A stretch of 64,000 nt of DNA from Lycium barbarum (lineage: Eukaryota; Streptophyta; Magnoliopsida; Solanales; Solanaceae), in NCBI RefSeq assembly GCF_019175385.1, contig NC_083338.1, positions 92,339,777-92,403,776 on the forward strand. The letters are read 5' to 3'. The notes beneath the pieces were generated by a model. The model was not told the DNA's origin. It ran no database searches and saw nothing but the letters and a program-made list of their open reading frames with translations. Positions 36,856 through 50,735 of this stretch are shown piece by piece. The translations under genes and the position numbers were made by a program. The stretch's first letter is position 1. Each line of letters begins with the position of its first letter.

Positions 36856-37044
36856 TCTGAAATCATAACACACTATTAGGGAGGACAAAATCTTATACAC
36901 GGCTCTATCGCACGATTCCATAGAAGAAAGATGGCCATTTTTTCCTAAATGCCCTGTAGCCTCTTCTTTATTGATGTGGTGCGCTACACATCATAAACAA
37001 GACTCTACTAGACACGGCTCGTAGACACTTCCTAGAACCGAACT

Positions 37045-37056
37045 GCTGTGATATCA
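37045..37056 (-). promoter_or_regulatory. Element B primer binding site, mutated
   Basis: Minus strand TGATATCACAGC, two mismatches to the tRNA iMet complement. A 4-nt spacer separates it from the LTR. Confidence 0.85.
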
Positions 37057-37060
37057 CTTT

Positions 37061-39645
37061 TGTCACGACCCGGCTAGGGGCCATGACTTACCCGGGGCTA
37101 ACCACCGAGCACCACTCGTACTATTACTTCTTAGGCTTATTAACAATCAATTATCCAATTCATGCTCAATTTATAAAAAGAAATCCTTTCATTTAGAAAC
37201 CAAGTACTTTTATACACATGAGCCCTTAGGCTAGCAAAATAATATATATATACACAATGACCCTGCCATGAAACCACACGACCCACATCGAATATCTACG
37301 AGCCTCTATGAGATGACATCTACAATTGTACACAAAAGGATCATCATAGGCACCTCCGGGACAACGGAGGGCTTTCAGTCAGCTAGCAACCTCTAAGAAT
37401 CCGGAGCAAGATCTTCTCCCTGTCTACCTGTCGGCATGAACACAGCGTCCAAAGAAAAGGACGTCAGTACGAATATTGTACTGAGTATGTAAGGCAGGAA
37501 TGAAATAAATAGCATAATAGAAAAATCATGAGTCAAGAGGCAAGGATAAAACCAGCACAATGTCATAGGCAATTATATTACTTACATATATCACATTTTA
37601 CAAAATCATAGTATACATGTTAGCACATCCCATACATCATCGTATCATCATCTGTATCGGCACATCATCCTCGGTATCGTCACCCGCGTCCGGGTAACCC
37701 TCATATATCGCCCACTAGTGGTGATCATGCCCGGCCCTCTAGGCTCAGTGTAAACATAGTAGCCCGCATTAGCAGTGACATGCCCGACCATATAGACGCG
37801 GTGGAATCATAGCAGCCCGCGTTAGCGGTGACATGCCCGGCCATATAGGCGTGGTGGAATCATAGTAGCCCGCGTTAGCGGTGACATGCCCGACCATATA
37901 GGCGCGGTGGAATCATATCATCACAACATCAATCATACACATCACATGCCATAGCCTCATGTTATCATTCTTAGTATATTAAGGGTTAGCATTATTCATT
38001 ATCTTGTCATCATAGTAAATGTTAGCATTAAGGGCATATATTAGGCTTTAAGACAACCACACCATGTCGGGGTGACGTAAGGTCGTGAACCCCCGATAGT
38101 ATTATGGACATTCATGAGTATCATGCCACGCCTCGAAGGGAAATAAGACATAAGGCGAGTGTTAATAATAGCAACATCATTAGCATTTTAGGGACATCGT
38201 GTCACAATTCCTTGAATCTCTATACTTTAGCTTATTGACATCGTCATCATGCTCATAGGTGATTTAGTATGTAAAAGGACTCATAAGCGTCATTTTGTAG
38301 GAGGATTATAGAAATCTTGAAGGATTCATGCCTTTTGAAAGAAGAGTTAAGCCTCACATACCTTTCTCGTTTAAGCGATTTAGCGTTCGCTTGTTCTCAT
38401 TCGATGTTACGCCTCTACCTTCAAAAGAGGAGTCGTACTAACATTAGTCAATTAGCCATAAGAACGCACTACTACTTCTAGAGAAAATTGGGCGGCATTT
38501 CCTTTATTTATACTACTTTTCCCATGTTTTAGTTCAACTCCCAAACATCTACAACACGACTCACAATATCGCAAACAACAATCATCATTTATATACTTTT
38601 GGCAAAATCCACCATTTCTCTCCAATTTTCTTCACATTTATGGTTTTTGGTTCACTATCGCATTCTTCTCATGTATCACACTTATCTTATGGTTTACATG
38701 TCATTTATAACGCATTCATACTCACCACACCCTAACATTCTTGATTCAATTCAATTACCCTTCACTCATGACACTATTCACTCTTGAATGACCCATTTTC
38801 TATGCTTTTCTATAATTCGGGTATCTTAACCTTCCAATACCTTAAACATCATGAAAAGGTCATGAAACTTACCTTGAGTGATGGTTGAACAAGTCTTTAA
38901 TGAGAATACTCCTCTAGCACTAAAACCCTTCTTCACCTCTTTTGGGATTTCTTGAAGAAGATGACTTCCAATCAAGTTCACACACTTTGTTTCATGAATT
39001 TGATGTTATTGATCATTGATTTCCTTGGTATTCTTGTGATTGAAGGGTTTGGAGAATATTCTAGAGTGTTCTTGATTTGGAGAGTGGAAGAGATGAAATA
39101 ACATGGAATGAAAAATGATCCCTTAAGTGAATTAAAAAGCTGGCCGAGCCAACTTCTACGGACCAACATACGGTCCGTACTATTTATACGGACAGTATGT
39201 ACTGGCGTACATTTGGTCCAGAGGCTGGTCCTCTCTTTGGCCAATTATACGGCCAAATCTATGGCTGGTATAAATTATACGGTCCGTAGATTGGACCGTA
39301 TAATGCCTAGGGGTTCCGTTTTCGTTCTCGTTGTCTCGTTTGATCTCCGATCCTTATGGAACCTTCTTGGAACTTGTTTAACACCTCAATATCAATATTA
39401 GGGACATCATTACCCTTCTCTAAGGCATCATTGTACCATCACCAAATCGTAACTCGTCATTCTTTGTCCGTTACACAACATATGGTTAACTTTCCTTAGC
39501 AACTTTCTTTCCTTGCATCGACTGCCTTTAGAACCTCGTCGAGGGTCATCTAATTCTATTTCTTACTCGTCAAAACATCGCATACTCTATGCCCCTGGTT
39601 AGCTCATTCATTATACATATGCGGGGGATTTTCCAAGGTGTAACA
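37061..39645 (-). repeat. Element B 5' LTR
   Basis: 2.59 kb. Intact partner of the split 3' LTR: hairpin module 37426-37494, 53-bp repeats 37750-37917, palindrome cluster 39159-39304. Two extra segments relative to the left copy near 37285-37340 account for part of the length difference. Confidence 0.95.
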
Positions 39646-39650
39646 CTTAC

Positions 39651-40643
39651 CCCGTTCTCGATGTAAGTATGATTCTATATGGGTGATTGTGGATGGACTC
39701 ACGAAGTCAGCTCATTTCTTACCAGTCAGAACTATATATGTAGCTGAAGATTATGCAAAGCTGTATGTTAAAGAGATAGTGCGGCTTCACGGTGTTTCGG
39801 TATCTATTATCTCTGATAAAGGGACTCAGTTTACAGCTAATTTTTGGAAGTCCTTCTAAGGGGGTTTGGGGACTCAAGTGAGCCTTAGCACGACATTTCA
39901 CCCACAGACGAATGGGCAAGCTGAACGTACCATTCAGACTCTTGAGGATATGTTACGAGCATGTGTATTAGATTTTAGAGGTAGTTGGGATGATCACTTA
40001 CCACTTATTGAATTTGCTTATAACAATAGTTATCATTCTAGCATTTAAATGTCCCCATATGAGGCTTTATATGGGTGAAAGTGTAGATCTCCAATTGGGT
40101 GGTTCGAAGTAGGAGAAACCAAATTGATAGGGCCATACATGGTCCAGCAAGCTATAGAGAAAGTCAAACTTATACAGAATCGATTATTAACAGCTCAGAT
40201 TCGACAGAAATCCTACGCAGATAATCATCGAAGAGACTTAGAATTACAAGTGAAAGATTGGGTATTCTGGAAGGTGTCGCCAATGAAAGCTTAGTCCTCG
40301 GTACATTGGACCATATGCGATTGTATGCAAGGTAGGCCAAGTGGCTTATGAATTAGACCTACCTGCAGATTTGGAGTCAGTCCATCCAGTTTTTCATGTA
40401 TCGATGCCGCATAAGTGTATTGGAGATCCTTCTAGAATTATGCCAATAGATGATGTCCAAGTTACTAAAACATTGTCTTATGAAGAAGTCCCCATTGCCA
40501 TTTTAGATAGGCAAGTACGAAAACTCAGAACCAAAGAGGTAGCTTCAGTTAAAGTTTTATGGAAAAATAGTAATAGAGAGGAAATGACTTGGGAAGACGA
40601 AGAGGACATAAAGTCCAGGTACCCACATTTATTTTCACCTTCA
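39651..40643 (+). pseudogene. pol (INT-CHD): Element F integrase core and chromodomain
   Basis: It continues the F frame after B. Catalytic core: [38 protein letters not shown]. Stops occur at 39858 (Gln position), 40046 (Gln position) and 40077 (Arg position, CGA to TGA). A ~30-bp deletion near 40289 removes the [11 protein letters not shown] segment and shifts frame. The chromodomain part is intact from 40341: AILDRQVRKLR, VKVLWKNSNREEMTWE, YPHLF. The 3' UTR 40644-40840 has the GGGGAAACTCTGGCGAAA cassette. Confidence 0.92.
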
Positions 40644-40842
40644 TAAGAGATTCAGGCAGAGACGCCATTAACCTCAGGTGTGTAATGCTTTTGTTGATGT
40701 TTTCTTGGTCATGTGTGGCCATGGTTATTTTCGTGTTGTTATAGCCCTGTGAGGCGATGTATTTTGGGTTGCTGTGCAGGATGTTAGTGCCATATTATAG
40801 GGGAAACTCTGGCGAAATTTTATAGAATCCCTAAGAGTCTAT

Positions 40843-40876
40843 CATTCGAGGACGAATGTTTCTAAGAGGGGGAGAA
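40843..40876 (+). promoter_or_regulatory. Element F hairpin and polypurine tract
   Basis: CATTCG-AGGA-CGAATG inverted repeat (40843-40858) followed by AAGAGGGGGAGAA up to the LTR start at 40877. Confidence 0.88.
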
Positions 40877-42230
40877 TGTTACACCTCGTAGTTTCGTCTG
40901 TTGAGATATGTTAGGCGTTAGTTGTCCTAATCATGGAAATGGGAGTTACCTTAGGCTATATGAGATTAAATGTTCTCATATTATGGTTATGAGGGTTTAA
41001 GCCCATGAAATGAGCTATGGAAGGATTTAAGAACGAACAAATAAAGGAATTGACTTTGTGGGAACTTTGGTAAAACTTGGCAAACTTTTCAGACAGAATT
41101 TGCTCCAAATTGGTGGGGCGCTATCTCATAGAATATGAGGAGTTTTGGTGTTTTTATTTTTTCCAAATTTAATTTCATCGAGTCTAGTTTCCAACGCAAC
41201 AAACTGTTCGTCAATGTGACGTCTGAGTAAAGAGTTATGCATGTTTTACGACAGATTGTCTGAGCAGAAAATTTCTGCGGACCATTTGACGGCTCGCAGG
41301 AATTTTGACGCCCCGCAGAAAATTTTGCGATCCGTCAAATTGGCACAGCCCAGCGTCAAATGGTCACAGTGACCCATATTTGACTGGGCAGTTCTATGGA
41401 CCATTTTGACGGTCCGTAGGAATTTATACGGCCCGTCAAAATGGGCGCAGAATTGCCTGACAGGAGTTAAATTCCGCTTTATATATTTCGTTCCACTTCA
41501 TTTGGACAAATTTGTTTACCAAACCAGATCCAAAAGCTCTCTAAAAACCCTCTCTTCCACTCCATAAACTAATCGAAGCCAAAATCCAAGAGAGATTAAA
41601 TATCAATAAGCAAGAATCAAGATACCCATGTGCTAGAGGTCTTGCTAGGGTTAATAAACTCCAAGAATCCTTAGGATATTGAAGCTAGGGTTTTCATATA
41701 AGTTGATAACTTGCTCCAAATCTCATTCTTGTGAGACAAAAGGTTAGTTTTCATACTTATTACATATTATCAAGAATGTTTATTTGTTGAACAACTTGGA
41801 TAGAAGGAAAAAGTGGAAGATGAGTTCTAAATGTAGTTTTTATGAGGCTTTTGAGTAGTAAGCCAACTTGAGTTATGATTCTTAGTATAATATGGGTATA
41901 GTATTTCTATGGAAAGTAATAATGGTGATGAAGACGCATTATATGAAATGTGCTAAAATGGGTATGAAGTTGCTAGCATAAGTTGAACACAAGGATGAAT
42001 TTTGAAGGCTAAATAGAATGTGAATACTTGATTATGATATTGCGGATATTATTGTGGTTGTTTGGTAGTTGTTTTGTGATATAGTGGAAGTTGACGAAAT
42101 AGGGGAAATGCTGCCCAATTTTCATTAGGACATGAATTACCGCAGTTTGGATTGAAGAGTTTCATTAAGGCTTAACCATGTTATGAATCCTTCCAAATGT
42201 AGATTATTCAAGCTTCAATGGGGAACGTTA
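40877..42230 (+). repeat. Element F 3' LTR, first part
   Basis: Starts TGTTACACCTCG. A diverged palindrome cluster lies at 41275-41450 (GACGGTCCGTAGG, TACGGCCCGTC). Interrupted by the solo LTR G. Confidence 0.92.
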
Positions 42231-44686
42231 TGTCACGACCCGACTAGAGGCCATGACGGGTACCCGGAGCTAGCCACCGAGTACCACTCGTTCTATTACT
42301 CATCATACTTATTAAACGTTCTTTTATCAAATTCATACTCAAATCATAAGAAAGTCATTTTTCATTTGAGAACATAGATACTTTTATAAACATAGGCCTT
42401 TCGGCTATCAAAATAATAATACATATATATGCAGTACTAACCTCGTGAGACCATATAACCCACACTGCGTATCTACGAGCCTCTACTGGAGTGCTAGACA
42501 TAGGGATGGGACAGGACCCCGTCGTGCCCAAAATATACATATATATACAAAAGAATAATAAAAGGCACCTCCGGAACAATGCAGTGCTCTCAATTCAGCT
42601 ACTAGCTCCTATGAGTCTGGATCAAGATCACCTCCCTATCTACCTGTGGGCATGAACACAGCGTCCAAATAAAACGGACGTCAGTACGAACATTGTACTG
42701 AGTATGAGAGGCATAAATGATAATAATACGTCAATGAAATAAAGGATACATCAAATAAGGAGCAACTGTATCTGACTGTAAATTATAGAAGTAATAATGC
42801 ATGTTGGCTTATTTCACAATCATCATCATCATATCATGTATGCATATATGTATAAGTTGCCCGTCCATATAAGTACGGTGTGATAATCATTAGCCTGCGT
42901 CCGGGGTACCATGTCATGCCGCCCACTAGTGGTGTCTGCCCATGTCACCTAGACATGGTGTATACATGTAACTGCCCGCTTTAGCGGTGTTTGCCTGGCC
43001 ATATAGGTGAGGTGTAACATCATCAACATGTAATCATCATAATGCATGCATAGAAACTCAAAGATAGCTATACTTTATCGAGGTGACGTAAGGTCGTGAA
43101 CCCCCGATTCCATTATGGACATCTATAAGTATTTTGCCTCACCTTGAAGGAAATAGTGTATAAGGTGAGTGTATACAATAAACAACATCATTAACGGTAT
43201 AGGAACATCATATCATGAACTCTAGAATCTTTAGACTTAAATTTATCATCATCATTTTTTGGCTCGTAATGTATCTCTTGTCTCATATGGCTATTCATGA
43301 TCATAAACTCTTAGCTTTCTGAGATATATAGAGAATTTATGAGAAAGAAGGAAAAATCATACTATAGGATTCATGCCATAGAAAGAAAGGACTAGCCTCA
43401 CATACCTTTTCAGTTTAACTAATCTATCGCTTGCTTGTTCTCCTTCAATGCCCACGTTTCTACCTTCAAGAGAAGTCGCATGAACATTAGCTAATCGATT
43501 ACTTGAACGTGCTTACTAAAGCTAAAGAAAATTGGACAGCATTTCCTTTGTTTCTACTACTTTCCCCATATCATATTTCAACTCCCAACGTAAATAATAA
43601 CATTCATAATATTATCATCATTATTCAATTCCTACAATTTACTCTCATGGTCATCCATAGTCATAATCATACTACAATGTTACATTCATTCTTATCTAAG
43701 GTTTCTCTCATACTCCTAACATCATTCATAACGTGATTACAACCTCAACATATCAAGATTCATGATTCATATTAATCTACTATTCACAATTGCCACTAAT
43801 CTCATCTTTTGTAATCCATTTTCCATTTTCTTCCATAATCCAAGTGTTTCAACTTTTCCTTACCTTAAACAACATGGAATAATCATAAAACTCACCTTTG
43901 AATGCGTAGGAACGGGTTTTGGTTGGCAATACTTTACTTGGAGAAAACCCTAGCTTCACTCCCAAGAGAATTCTTGACTTGGAGGAACCCTAGTGAGCTT
44001 CTTGCACTTGATTCACTTGAATTCTTGTTATTAATCTTTGCTTTTCTTTGTATTCTTGTATATGAAGTGTGTGTGGAACACTCTAGAAGCTTGGAGAGAA
44101 GTGGTGAAGTGAGGAGAATGAATAAAATGAAGTGGGATCACATTTAAGTACTTGGAATAACTCAGCCCGTCGAGACTTATACGGACCACTTATACGGTCC
44201 GTATAACATTTCACGGGCTGTATAAGTGTCCGTGGTTCACCACCATGGAACACATAGTTCCTGTTGGGTTATACGGACCATTGTACTGTCCGGTTAACAT
44301 TCCACGGGTCGTATAATGTGGTCGTGTAACTCACAGTTTTTCCGAAGTTGTTCTCGTTGTTTCGTTTGATCTCCAATCCTTATACAACCTTCTTAACACT
44401 TGTTTAATACTTCGTTAATGATCTAAACATCCCTATAACTCGCCCTCAAGGACTTGCCAAACAATTCTTAATGCAATTAATTTATGAAACCTTCCCTAAA
44501 CCCCACTTATACTCCACTTGCCCTTACTAATCCTTATTCTTGTCAATTCATATGACTTCAAAATCTTAACGTATGCATTCTAAGACCACTAATAATCTGT
44601 CTTATAGTCTTAAGAACTTCATGTTACCCTTAAGATCGCGTTGGTTCATTCACTACATGACGACATGAAATTTACAAGGTGCAACA
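42231..44686 (-). mobile_element. Element G: solo LTR, group 1
   Basis: TSD CGTTA at 42226-42230 and 44687-44691. A single 2.46-kb LTR (TGTCACGACCC ... GGTGCAACA) with no internal region, the product expected from recombination between the two LTRs of an element. Hairpin module 42641-42700; palindrome cluster 44172-44330. Inserted in the 3' LTR of F in opposite orientation. Confidence 0.95.
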
Positions 44687-44691
44687 CGTTA

Positions 44692-45883
44692 AATAGTTAA
44701 GGAGACAAAGAGGTATGCAAGGCTAACCCTTCTTTCATTAAGGCATGGTTCCCTTGCGATATGTATCCTTTCATGAGTTCCATAATTTCTTGCAAATGAC
44801 TCTATCTCTAAGGTTTCCAAAGCTTATGATTCTCGATATGTTCATGATTCTATTGCCTCTTTTATATAATAGTTGATCCTCTAAGGATAAATCTAACGAA
44901 AATGATGATGCCAATGAAGACGGTGATACTCATGAACTCCTATGTATACGTATGTATGTATGACTATTATGTAAGACCGAGCTTATATGGCCGAGTATGG
45001 CACCTATCGTGTGCACACCACTGCAGTTGGGTACGAATAACACTGAGCCTTGGTAGGGCCAGGTATGTATGACACGGAGCCTTGTCATGGCCGGGTATGT
45101 GAAACCACCGAACCTTCATGGTCGGGTACGCTATAGGTACGAATATGTATATGAATATGGATACGAATATGTATATGAATATGGATACGGATATGGATAT
45201 GGATATTTGTATATGTATATATGTATGTACACGAGCACGCACTAGAAATGGAAGGACCCTATGAAAGACAAGTAAGTAATTATGATGATGGCTCTACTAC
45301 TCCCTAATTCCCCCATCCTATGCTATTTCTTGTGCTGTCTTTTATGCTCATATTATGATGTTGATTATACTTTACATACTCAGTACATTATTCATACTGA
45401 CGTCCTTTTGTTTGTGGACGCTGCGTCATGACCGCAGGTGGATTGGGAGACAGGACTGATCCAAAGACTTCTCACTCAGGGACTACATAGAGAAGCTCCA
45501 TTTCATTCCGAAGCTACAGCTTTTGGTATTATTCTTTTGTGTACATACCCATGGGCAAGGCGGGGTCCTGTCCCGCCTATATGATGTGACATACTCTCCT
45601 TAGAGGCTCGTAGATAGTTATATATGATTAGATGTCCTTAGCCTTGTCGGCTCATATTTTGTAGGTCATTTTGATAGCCTCGTCGGCTTGTGTATATGGA
45701 TATGGGCATTATTATTGATGATGATATAAATGTGTTATTGCCCAACGAGATTAGCACTATTGATGCATAAAATTATAAGTAAGCCATGTGGCTCACCTAG
45801 ATGTGAATATGAGAGTACGATAAGAGGTGTCCGGGTGGGTTAGCACCGGGTACCCGTCATGGCCCTCCGGTTGGATCGTGACA
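44692..45883 (+). repeat. Element F 3' LTR, second part
   Basis: Resumes AATAGTTAAGGAG and ends TTGGATCGTGACA. Includes the hairpin module (45379-45439) and GGCGGG hairpin (45559-45577). The flank TTGGG (45884-45888) is the expected right TSD copy of F in element H; the left copy is outside the window. Confidence 0.92.
45379..45439 (+). promoter_or_regulatory. LTR triple-hairpin module, element F copy
   Basis: Plus strand: CAGTAC/(A)TACTG, CGTCC/GGACG with an 8-9 nt loop, CTGCG/CGCAG around TCATGAC. The third stem here is the C:G version (CTGCG/CGCAG), whereas I and G carry CTGTG or CACAG. Confidence 0.55.
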
Positions 45884-47745
45884 TTGGGCTAGGCTGTGTG
45901 TTGATGCGACACGGTAAGTGATTGCGTATGCTTCAAGGAAATTACGAAAACATGATAAAAATTATCCAATCCATGACCTTGAATTGGCTGCAGTGATTCA
46001 TGCATTAAAGATGTGGAGACATTACTTGTATGGTGTTCATGTGGATATTTACACAGATCATAACAGCCTTCAGAATATCTTCAAGAAAAAAGAGTTGAAT
46101 TTGCGTTAACGACGATGGTTGGAATTGCTAAAAGATTACAATGTTGATATCCTATATCACCCCGGAAAGGCAAATGTGTTGGCTGATGCTCTTAGCCGTA
46201 GATCCTTGGGAAGTATGTGTGATGTATGACCCGAGAAAAGAGAAATGGCTAGTGAGCTCCAGTAGTTAGCTAGCCTAGGAGTTCGATGTCATGCCAAGGC
46301 AGGTTATGTGTTCTTGATGAGGCAGCGTTATGCCACCAAATATTGAAGGAAGCTCATTGCTCCCGCTATTCTGTCCACCCCGGAACAACGAAAATGTACC
46401 ATGATCTTAAACCTATATATTGGTGGAATGGGATGAAGAAAGATATAGCGGAATTCGTAGCTCAATGTCCCAACTGTTAACAAGTGAAAATCGAGCACCA
46501 AAAGTCGGGCGGATTGTTGCAAGCTATAGAAATTCCAACTTGGAAGTGGGAAGTAATTAACATGGACTTTATTACAGGCTTACCTCGTTCATGACGTAAG
46601 TATGATTCCATATGGGTGATTGTGGATAGACTCGCGAAGTCATCTCATTTCTTACCAGTCAGAACTACATATGTGGCAGAAGATTATGCAAAGCTTTACG
46701 TTAAAGAGATAGTGCGGCTTCACGGTGTTTCGGTATCTATTATCTCTGATAGAGGGACTCAGTTTACAGCTAATTTTTTAAAGTCCTTCCAAGAGGGTTT
46801 GGGGACTCAAGTGAGCCTTAGCACGACATTTCACCCACAGACTGATGGACAAGCTGAATGTACCATTCAGACCCTCGAGGATATGTTACGGGCATGTATG
46901 TTAAATTTTGGAGGTAATTGGGATGATCACTTACCACTCAGTGAATTTGCTTATAACAATAGTTATCATTCTACATCCAAATGGCACTGTATGAGGCTTT
47001 ATATGGGCGAAAGTGTAGATCCCCAATTGGGTGGTTCGAGGTAGGAGAGACTAAATTGATAGGGCCAGACTTGATCCAGTAAGCCATAGAGAAAGTTAAG
47101 CTCATACAAGATCGGTTACTATCAGCCCAAAGTCGTCAAAAGTCCTATGCGGATAATCGTCAAAGGGACTTAGAGTTCCAAGTGAAAGATTGGGTATTCT
47201 TAAAGGTGTCGCCAATGAAGGGCGTTATGAGATTTGGAAAAAAAGGGAAGCTTAGTCCCCGGTACATTGGGCCTTATGAGATTGTGCGCAATGTAGGCAA
47301 AGTGGCTTACGAATTAGATCTACCTCTTGATTTGGAGTCAGTTCACCCAGTTTTCCATGTCTCGCTGCTTTGTAAATGTGTTAGAGATCATACTAGGATC
47401 GTGCTAGTAAATGATGTTCAAGTGACAGAAAAGTTGACTTATGAAGAGGTACCCATTTCCATATTAGATAGGCAAGTATGGAGGCTTAGAAACAAAGAAG
47501 TGGCCTCAGTTAAGGTTTTATGGAGAAACAATAACCGAGAAGAAATGACATTAGAAGCGTTAGAAAATATGAAATCCAAGTACCCGCACTTATTCCAACC
47601 CCCGGGAGGGATCCAAGATGAGACATCAAGATCATGAGGTATGTATGTTTTCGTTTTTATGCATTTGGGTCGTGTGTGGCCAAACTTTATTGCTATTATG
47701 TTGTGGCCTGTGAGGCATTGTTATTATGGGCTGTTGTGATAGGAT
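45884..47745 (+). pseudogene. pol (RH-INT-CHD): Element H RNase H (partial), integrase and chromodomain
   Basis: RNase H is cut on the left by F and shows [23 protein letters not shown] and [10 protein letters not shown] deletion in the linker near 46295 shifts frame. [43 protein letters not shown]. The Arg of the usual QAERT is Cys (QAECT). Frameshifts lie near 46976. GPY/F-type module and chromodomain at 47182-47637 ([21 protein letters not shown]-like [22 protein letters not shown]). Stops at 46108, 46260, 46479 and 47079 replace Gln codons. The 3' UTR is interrupted by I at 47751. Confidence 0.91.
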
Positions 47746-47750
47746 GGTAG

Positions 47751-49602
47751 TGTTACACCTTGGAAATTTCATGTCGTCGCGTAGTGAGTGGACTACTGCG
47801 AGCTTAAGGATAACAGGAAGTTCTTAAGATTATAATACGGATAATTAGTGGTCTTAGATTTCGTACGTTAAGATCTTGGAGGTATATGAATTGATGGGAT
47901 AAGGATTGATAAGAATAAGTGGAGTATATGTGAGGTTTAGGAAGGGTTTCATAAATTATTTCATTAAGAATTGTTTGCCAAGGCCTTGAGGACGAGTAAT
48001 AGGGATGTTTAGATCATTAATGAAGTATTAAACAAGTGTTAAGAAGGTTGTATAAGGATTGGAGATCAAACGAAACGACATGGACAACTTCGGAAAAAGC
48101 TGTGAGTTCCACGACCATGTTGCACGGACCGTGAAACTTTCCACGGACCGTATACTGGTCCGTAGAATACCCAACAGAGATGATGGTTTCCTGGTGGTGA
48201 TCCATGACCAATTTTACGAGCCGTACAATATTCCACGGACCGTACAAGTGTCCGTGGAAGTCCCGACGGGCTGAGTTACTTCAACTATATAAATGTGATC
48301 CTACTTCATTAATTTCATTTCACACACTTCTCAATCTATCAATACCTCTAGAAGGTTCCACAAACTTCATCTACAAGAATACAAAGGAAAACAAAGATCA
48401 ATCTCAAGAATTCAAATGAATCAAGGGCAAGGAAGCTCACTAGGGTTCTTCCAAGTCAAAAATCCTCTTGTGAGTGAACTTAGGGTTTTCTCCTAGTGAA
48501 GTATTACTAACCAAAACCCGTTCCTACCTATTCAAAGGTGATTTTAATGATTATTCTATGTTGTTTAAGGTATGAAAAGGTTGAAACACTTGGATTATGG
48601 AAGAAAATGGAAAATGGATTACAAAAGGTAAGATTAGTGACAATTGTGAATAGTGGATTAATATGAGTCATGAATCTTGATATGTTGAGATTGTAATCAC
48701 GTTATGAATGATGTTAGGAGTATGAGAGAAACATTAGATGAGAATGAATGTAACGTTGTAGTATGATTATGACTATGGATGACCATGAGAGTAAATTGTA
48801 GGAATTGAATAATGACGATGATATTATGAATGTTATTATTGACGTTTGGGAGTTGAAATATGACATGGGGAAGTAGTAGAAACAAAGGAAATGCTACCCA
48901 ACTTTCTTTAGATTTAGTAAGCACGTTTAAGTGATCGATTAGCTAATGTTCGTGTGGCTTCTCTTGAAGGTAGAAATGCGAATATTGAAGAGGAACGTTC
49001 GAGCGATAGAGTAGCTAGACGAGAAGATATGTAAGACCAATCCTTTCTTTCTAAGTCATGAATCTTTCAAATTTTCCATGATCGTCCTATAAGATGGAGA
49101 TTATGAGTCCGCGAATATACAAGCTACATACGCATATGATTACGAAAGGAAATACGATACGAGCATGATAATGATGATGATGCATATAAGTATGAGGAAT
49201 CCCAATGTATTATAAGATGTCCATGAAGCTAATAATTCTAAGTATGTTTTCATCGATGCTTCTCTTTGCGTACACTCACCTTAAGTTGTTAGTTCCTTCA
49301 AGGTGAGATATGATGTTGATGATTACTCCATAATATAATCGGGGGTTCACGACCTTATGTCACCCTGACATAGCCATAATTGCCTCCAAATTCTAGCATA
49401 TGTTCTTAATGATAAATGTATAATGATGCGGAGTCATGATATGTCTACGAGATGATCAATAATGTAAGTGTATGCTATAATTATGCAATGTATGAAAATG
49501 TTAAGTTATGGTTGATCATATGACAATACGATTCCACCGCGCCTAGATGGTCGGGCATGTCACTGCTAACGCGGGCTGCATACTATTCCATCATGCCTAA
49601 AT
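47751..49602 (+). repeat. Element I solo LTR, first part
   Basis: Part of I (47751-61592), TSD GGTAG at 47746-47750 and 61593-61597. Starts TGTTACACCTTGG. Palindrome cluster at 48120-48260, a decayed tandem repeat at 49540-49600, then J inserts. With 60820-61592 the LTR totals about 2.63 kb; no internal region exists, so I is a solo LTR inserted between the integrase stop and polypurine tract of H. Confidence 0.94.
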
Positions 49603-50168
49603 TGTCACGACCCAACCCCGTAGGCCGTGACTAGTGCCCGAGTTGGACACTCATATTATCTGTTAAATGTAGTCATTTCCAATTAGCATGTCATGATCTC
49701 ATTTGTACATAAAACGGGTAGGACGTTATTTTAAAGCTGTCAAGTTTTGTATGTCTTAGACACCAGTCTCCTGAGGAGTTGCACTTTTTAAACAACAGCA
49801 TATACATATAGATATATATATATATATATTCCTACGCAAGCCGACAAGGCTGCCACGATATACAAAATAAAAAACATACATATATATGCAAACCGACAAG
49901 GCTGCCATTACGAATGGGTACGCCCCAAACATAAGTCATAAACATAAAACGCATCAACAACTACAAACAGACCCACACCGATGTCCACAGACCTCTAAGA
50001 GTAATGACCGTATCATATGGCGGGACAGGGCCCCGCCGTACCCAAACAAACACATATGAATACAACATAAGGGAGTTATACCACAAGCTAGGCTCCGGAA
50101 CAAGGGAGCAGTCCAAAATAGCTGAATAGGTATCCTAAGCTGGCGGATCTCCGAAACGAGCGTCTGTA

Positions 50169-50225
50169 CCTGCGGGCATGAACGCAGCCCCCCGAAGAAA
50201 GGGGGTCAGTACGGAATATGTACTG
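50169..50225 (-). promoter_or_regulatory. LTR triple-hairpin module, element J copy
   Basis: Element sense: CAGTAC/GTACTG (loop of 7), CCCCC/GGGGG around TTTCTTC, CTGCG/CGCAG around TTCATGCC. All three stems are perfect here, and the right LTR copy (58182-58238) is nearly the same. A TATAAG stretch lies about 40 nt upstream, so the transcript may begin just before it. Confidence 0.6.
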
Positions 50226-50414
50226 AGCATGTAAAGCTTGAAACATATTAATAGACTTATATTGAGACAAGGTATATAGGACTCAGTGCAACAACCAGAA
50301 TTTCTTAAAAACTTGCCTTTGAACACATTTCGTCTGTATCATTCTCATATCAGTGTAATTATAGAGTTTTGTAATCAAAGCTGCATAATCATTCCGTATA
50401 TAACATATATAACG

Positions 50415-50735
50415 TGTCCCGGCCCTTTAATGAGGGACTCGGTAATTAAAATCATAGCACCATAAACATAAACATATACGTGTCCCGGCCCTTTAATGAG
50501 GGACTCGGTAATAAGGAATATATGCCCTCCTGGCCACCGTTTCCATGTCATCATATCATTATATCACCATATCATCATGTCATCATATATATATATAATG
50601 TGTCCTGGCCCTTTAATGAGGGACTCGGTAATAATGAATATGCCCTCCTGGTCACCATCATCTCCATATCATCATATCATCATATATATATATATATATA
50701 TATAACGTGTCCCGGCCCTCTAGTGAGGGACTCGG
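50415..50735. repeat. Tandem repeat with CCGGCCCTTTAATGAGGG motif in LTR J
   Basis: Four units of about 65-115 bp, each with GTGTCCCGGCCCT, GAGGGACTCGGT and an AT or CATCATAT spacer. The right LTR has three units (58425-58665); the missing unit explains most of the LTR length difference. Single copies of the same motif occur in LTRs of C (9315-9350) and D. Confidence 0.88.

Larger units (their letters stand above)
6468..39645 (-). mobile_element. Element B: group 1 chromovirus carrying nested C and E
   Basis: TSD CTTAC at 6463-6467 and 39646-39650 brackets it within F integrase. Left terminus is TGTCACGACCC, right terminus GTGTAACA. Without C and E it is about 8.7 kb: 3' LTR (6468-8463 + 20749-21286), polypurine tract, INT, RH and RT (21490-24189), remnants of RT/gag (36379-36855), primer site and 5' LTR (37061-39645). 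Gag and PR are mostly deleted. The LTR pair has diverged more by eye than those of D or J, which fits an older insertion that later received others. Confidence 0.95.
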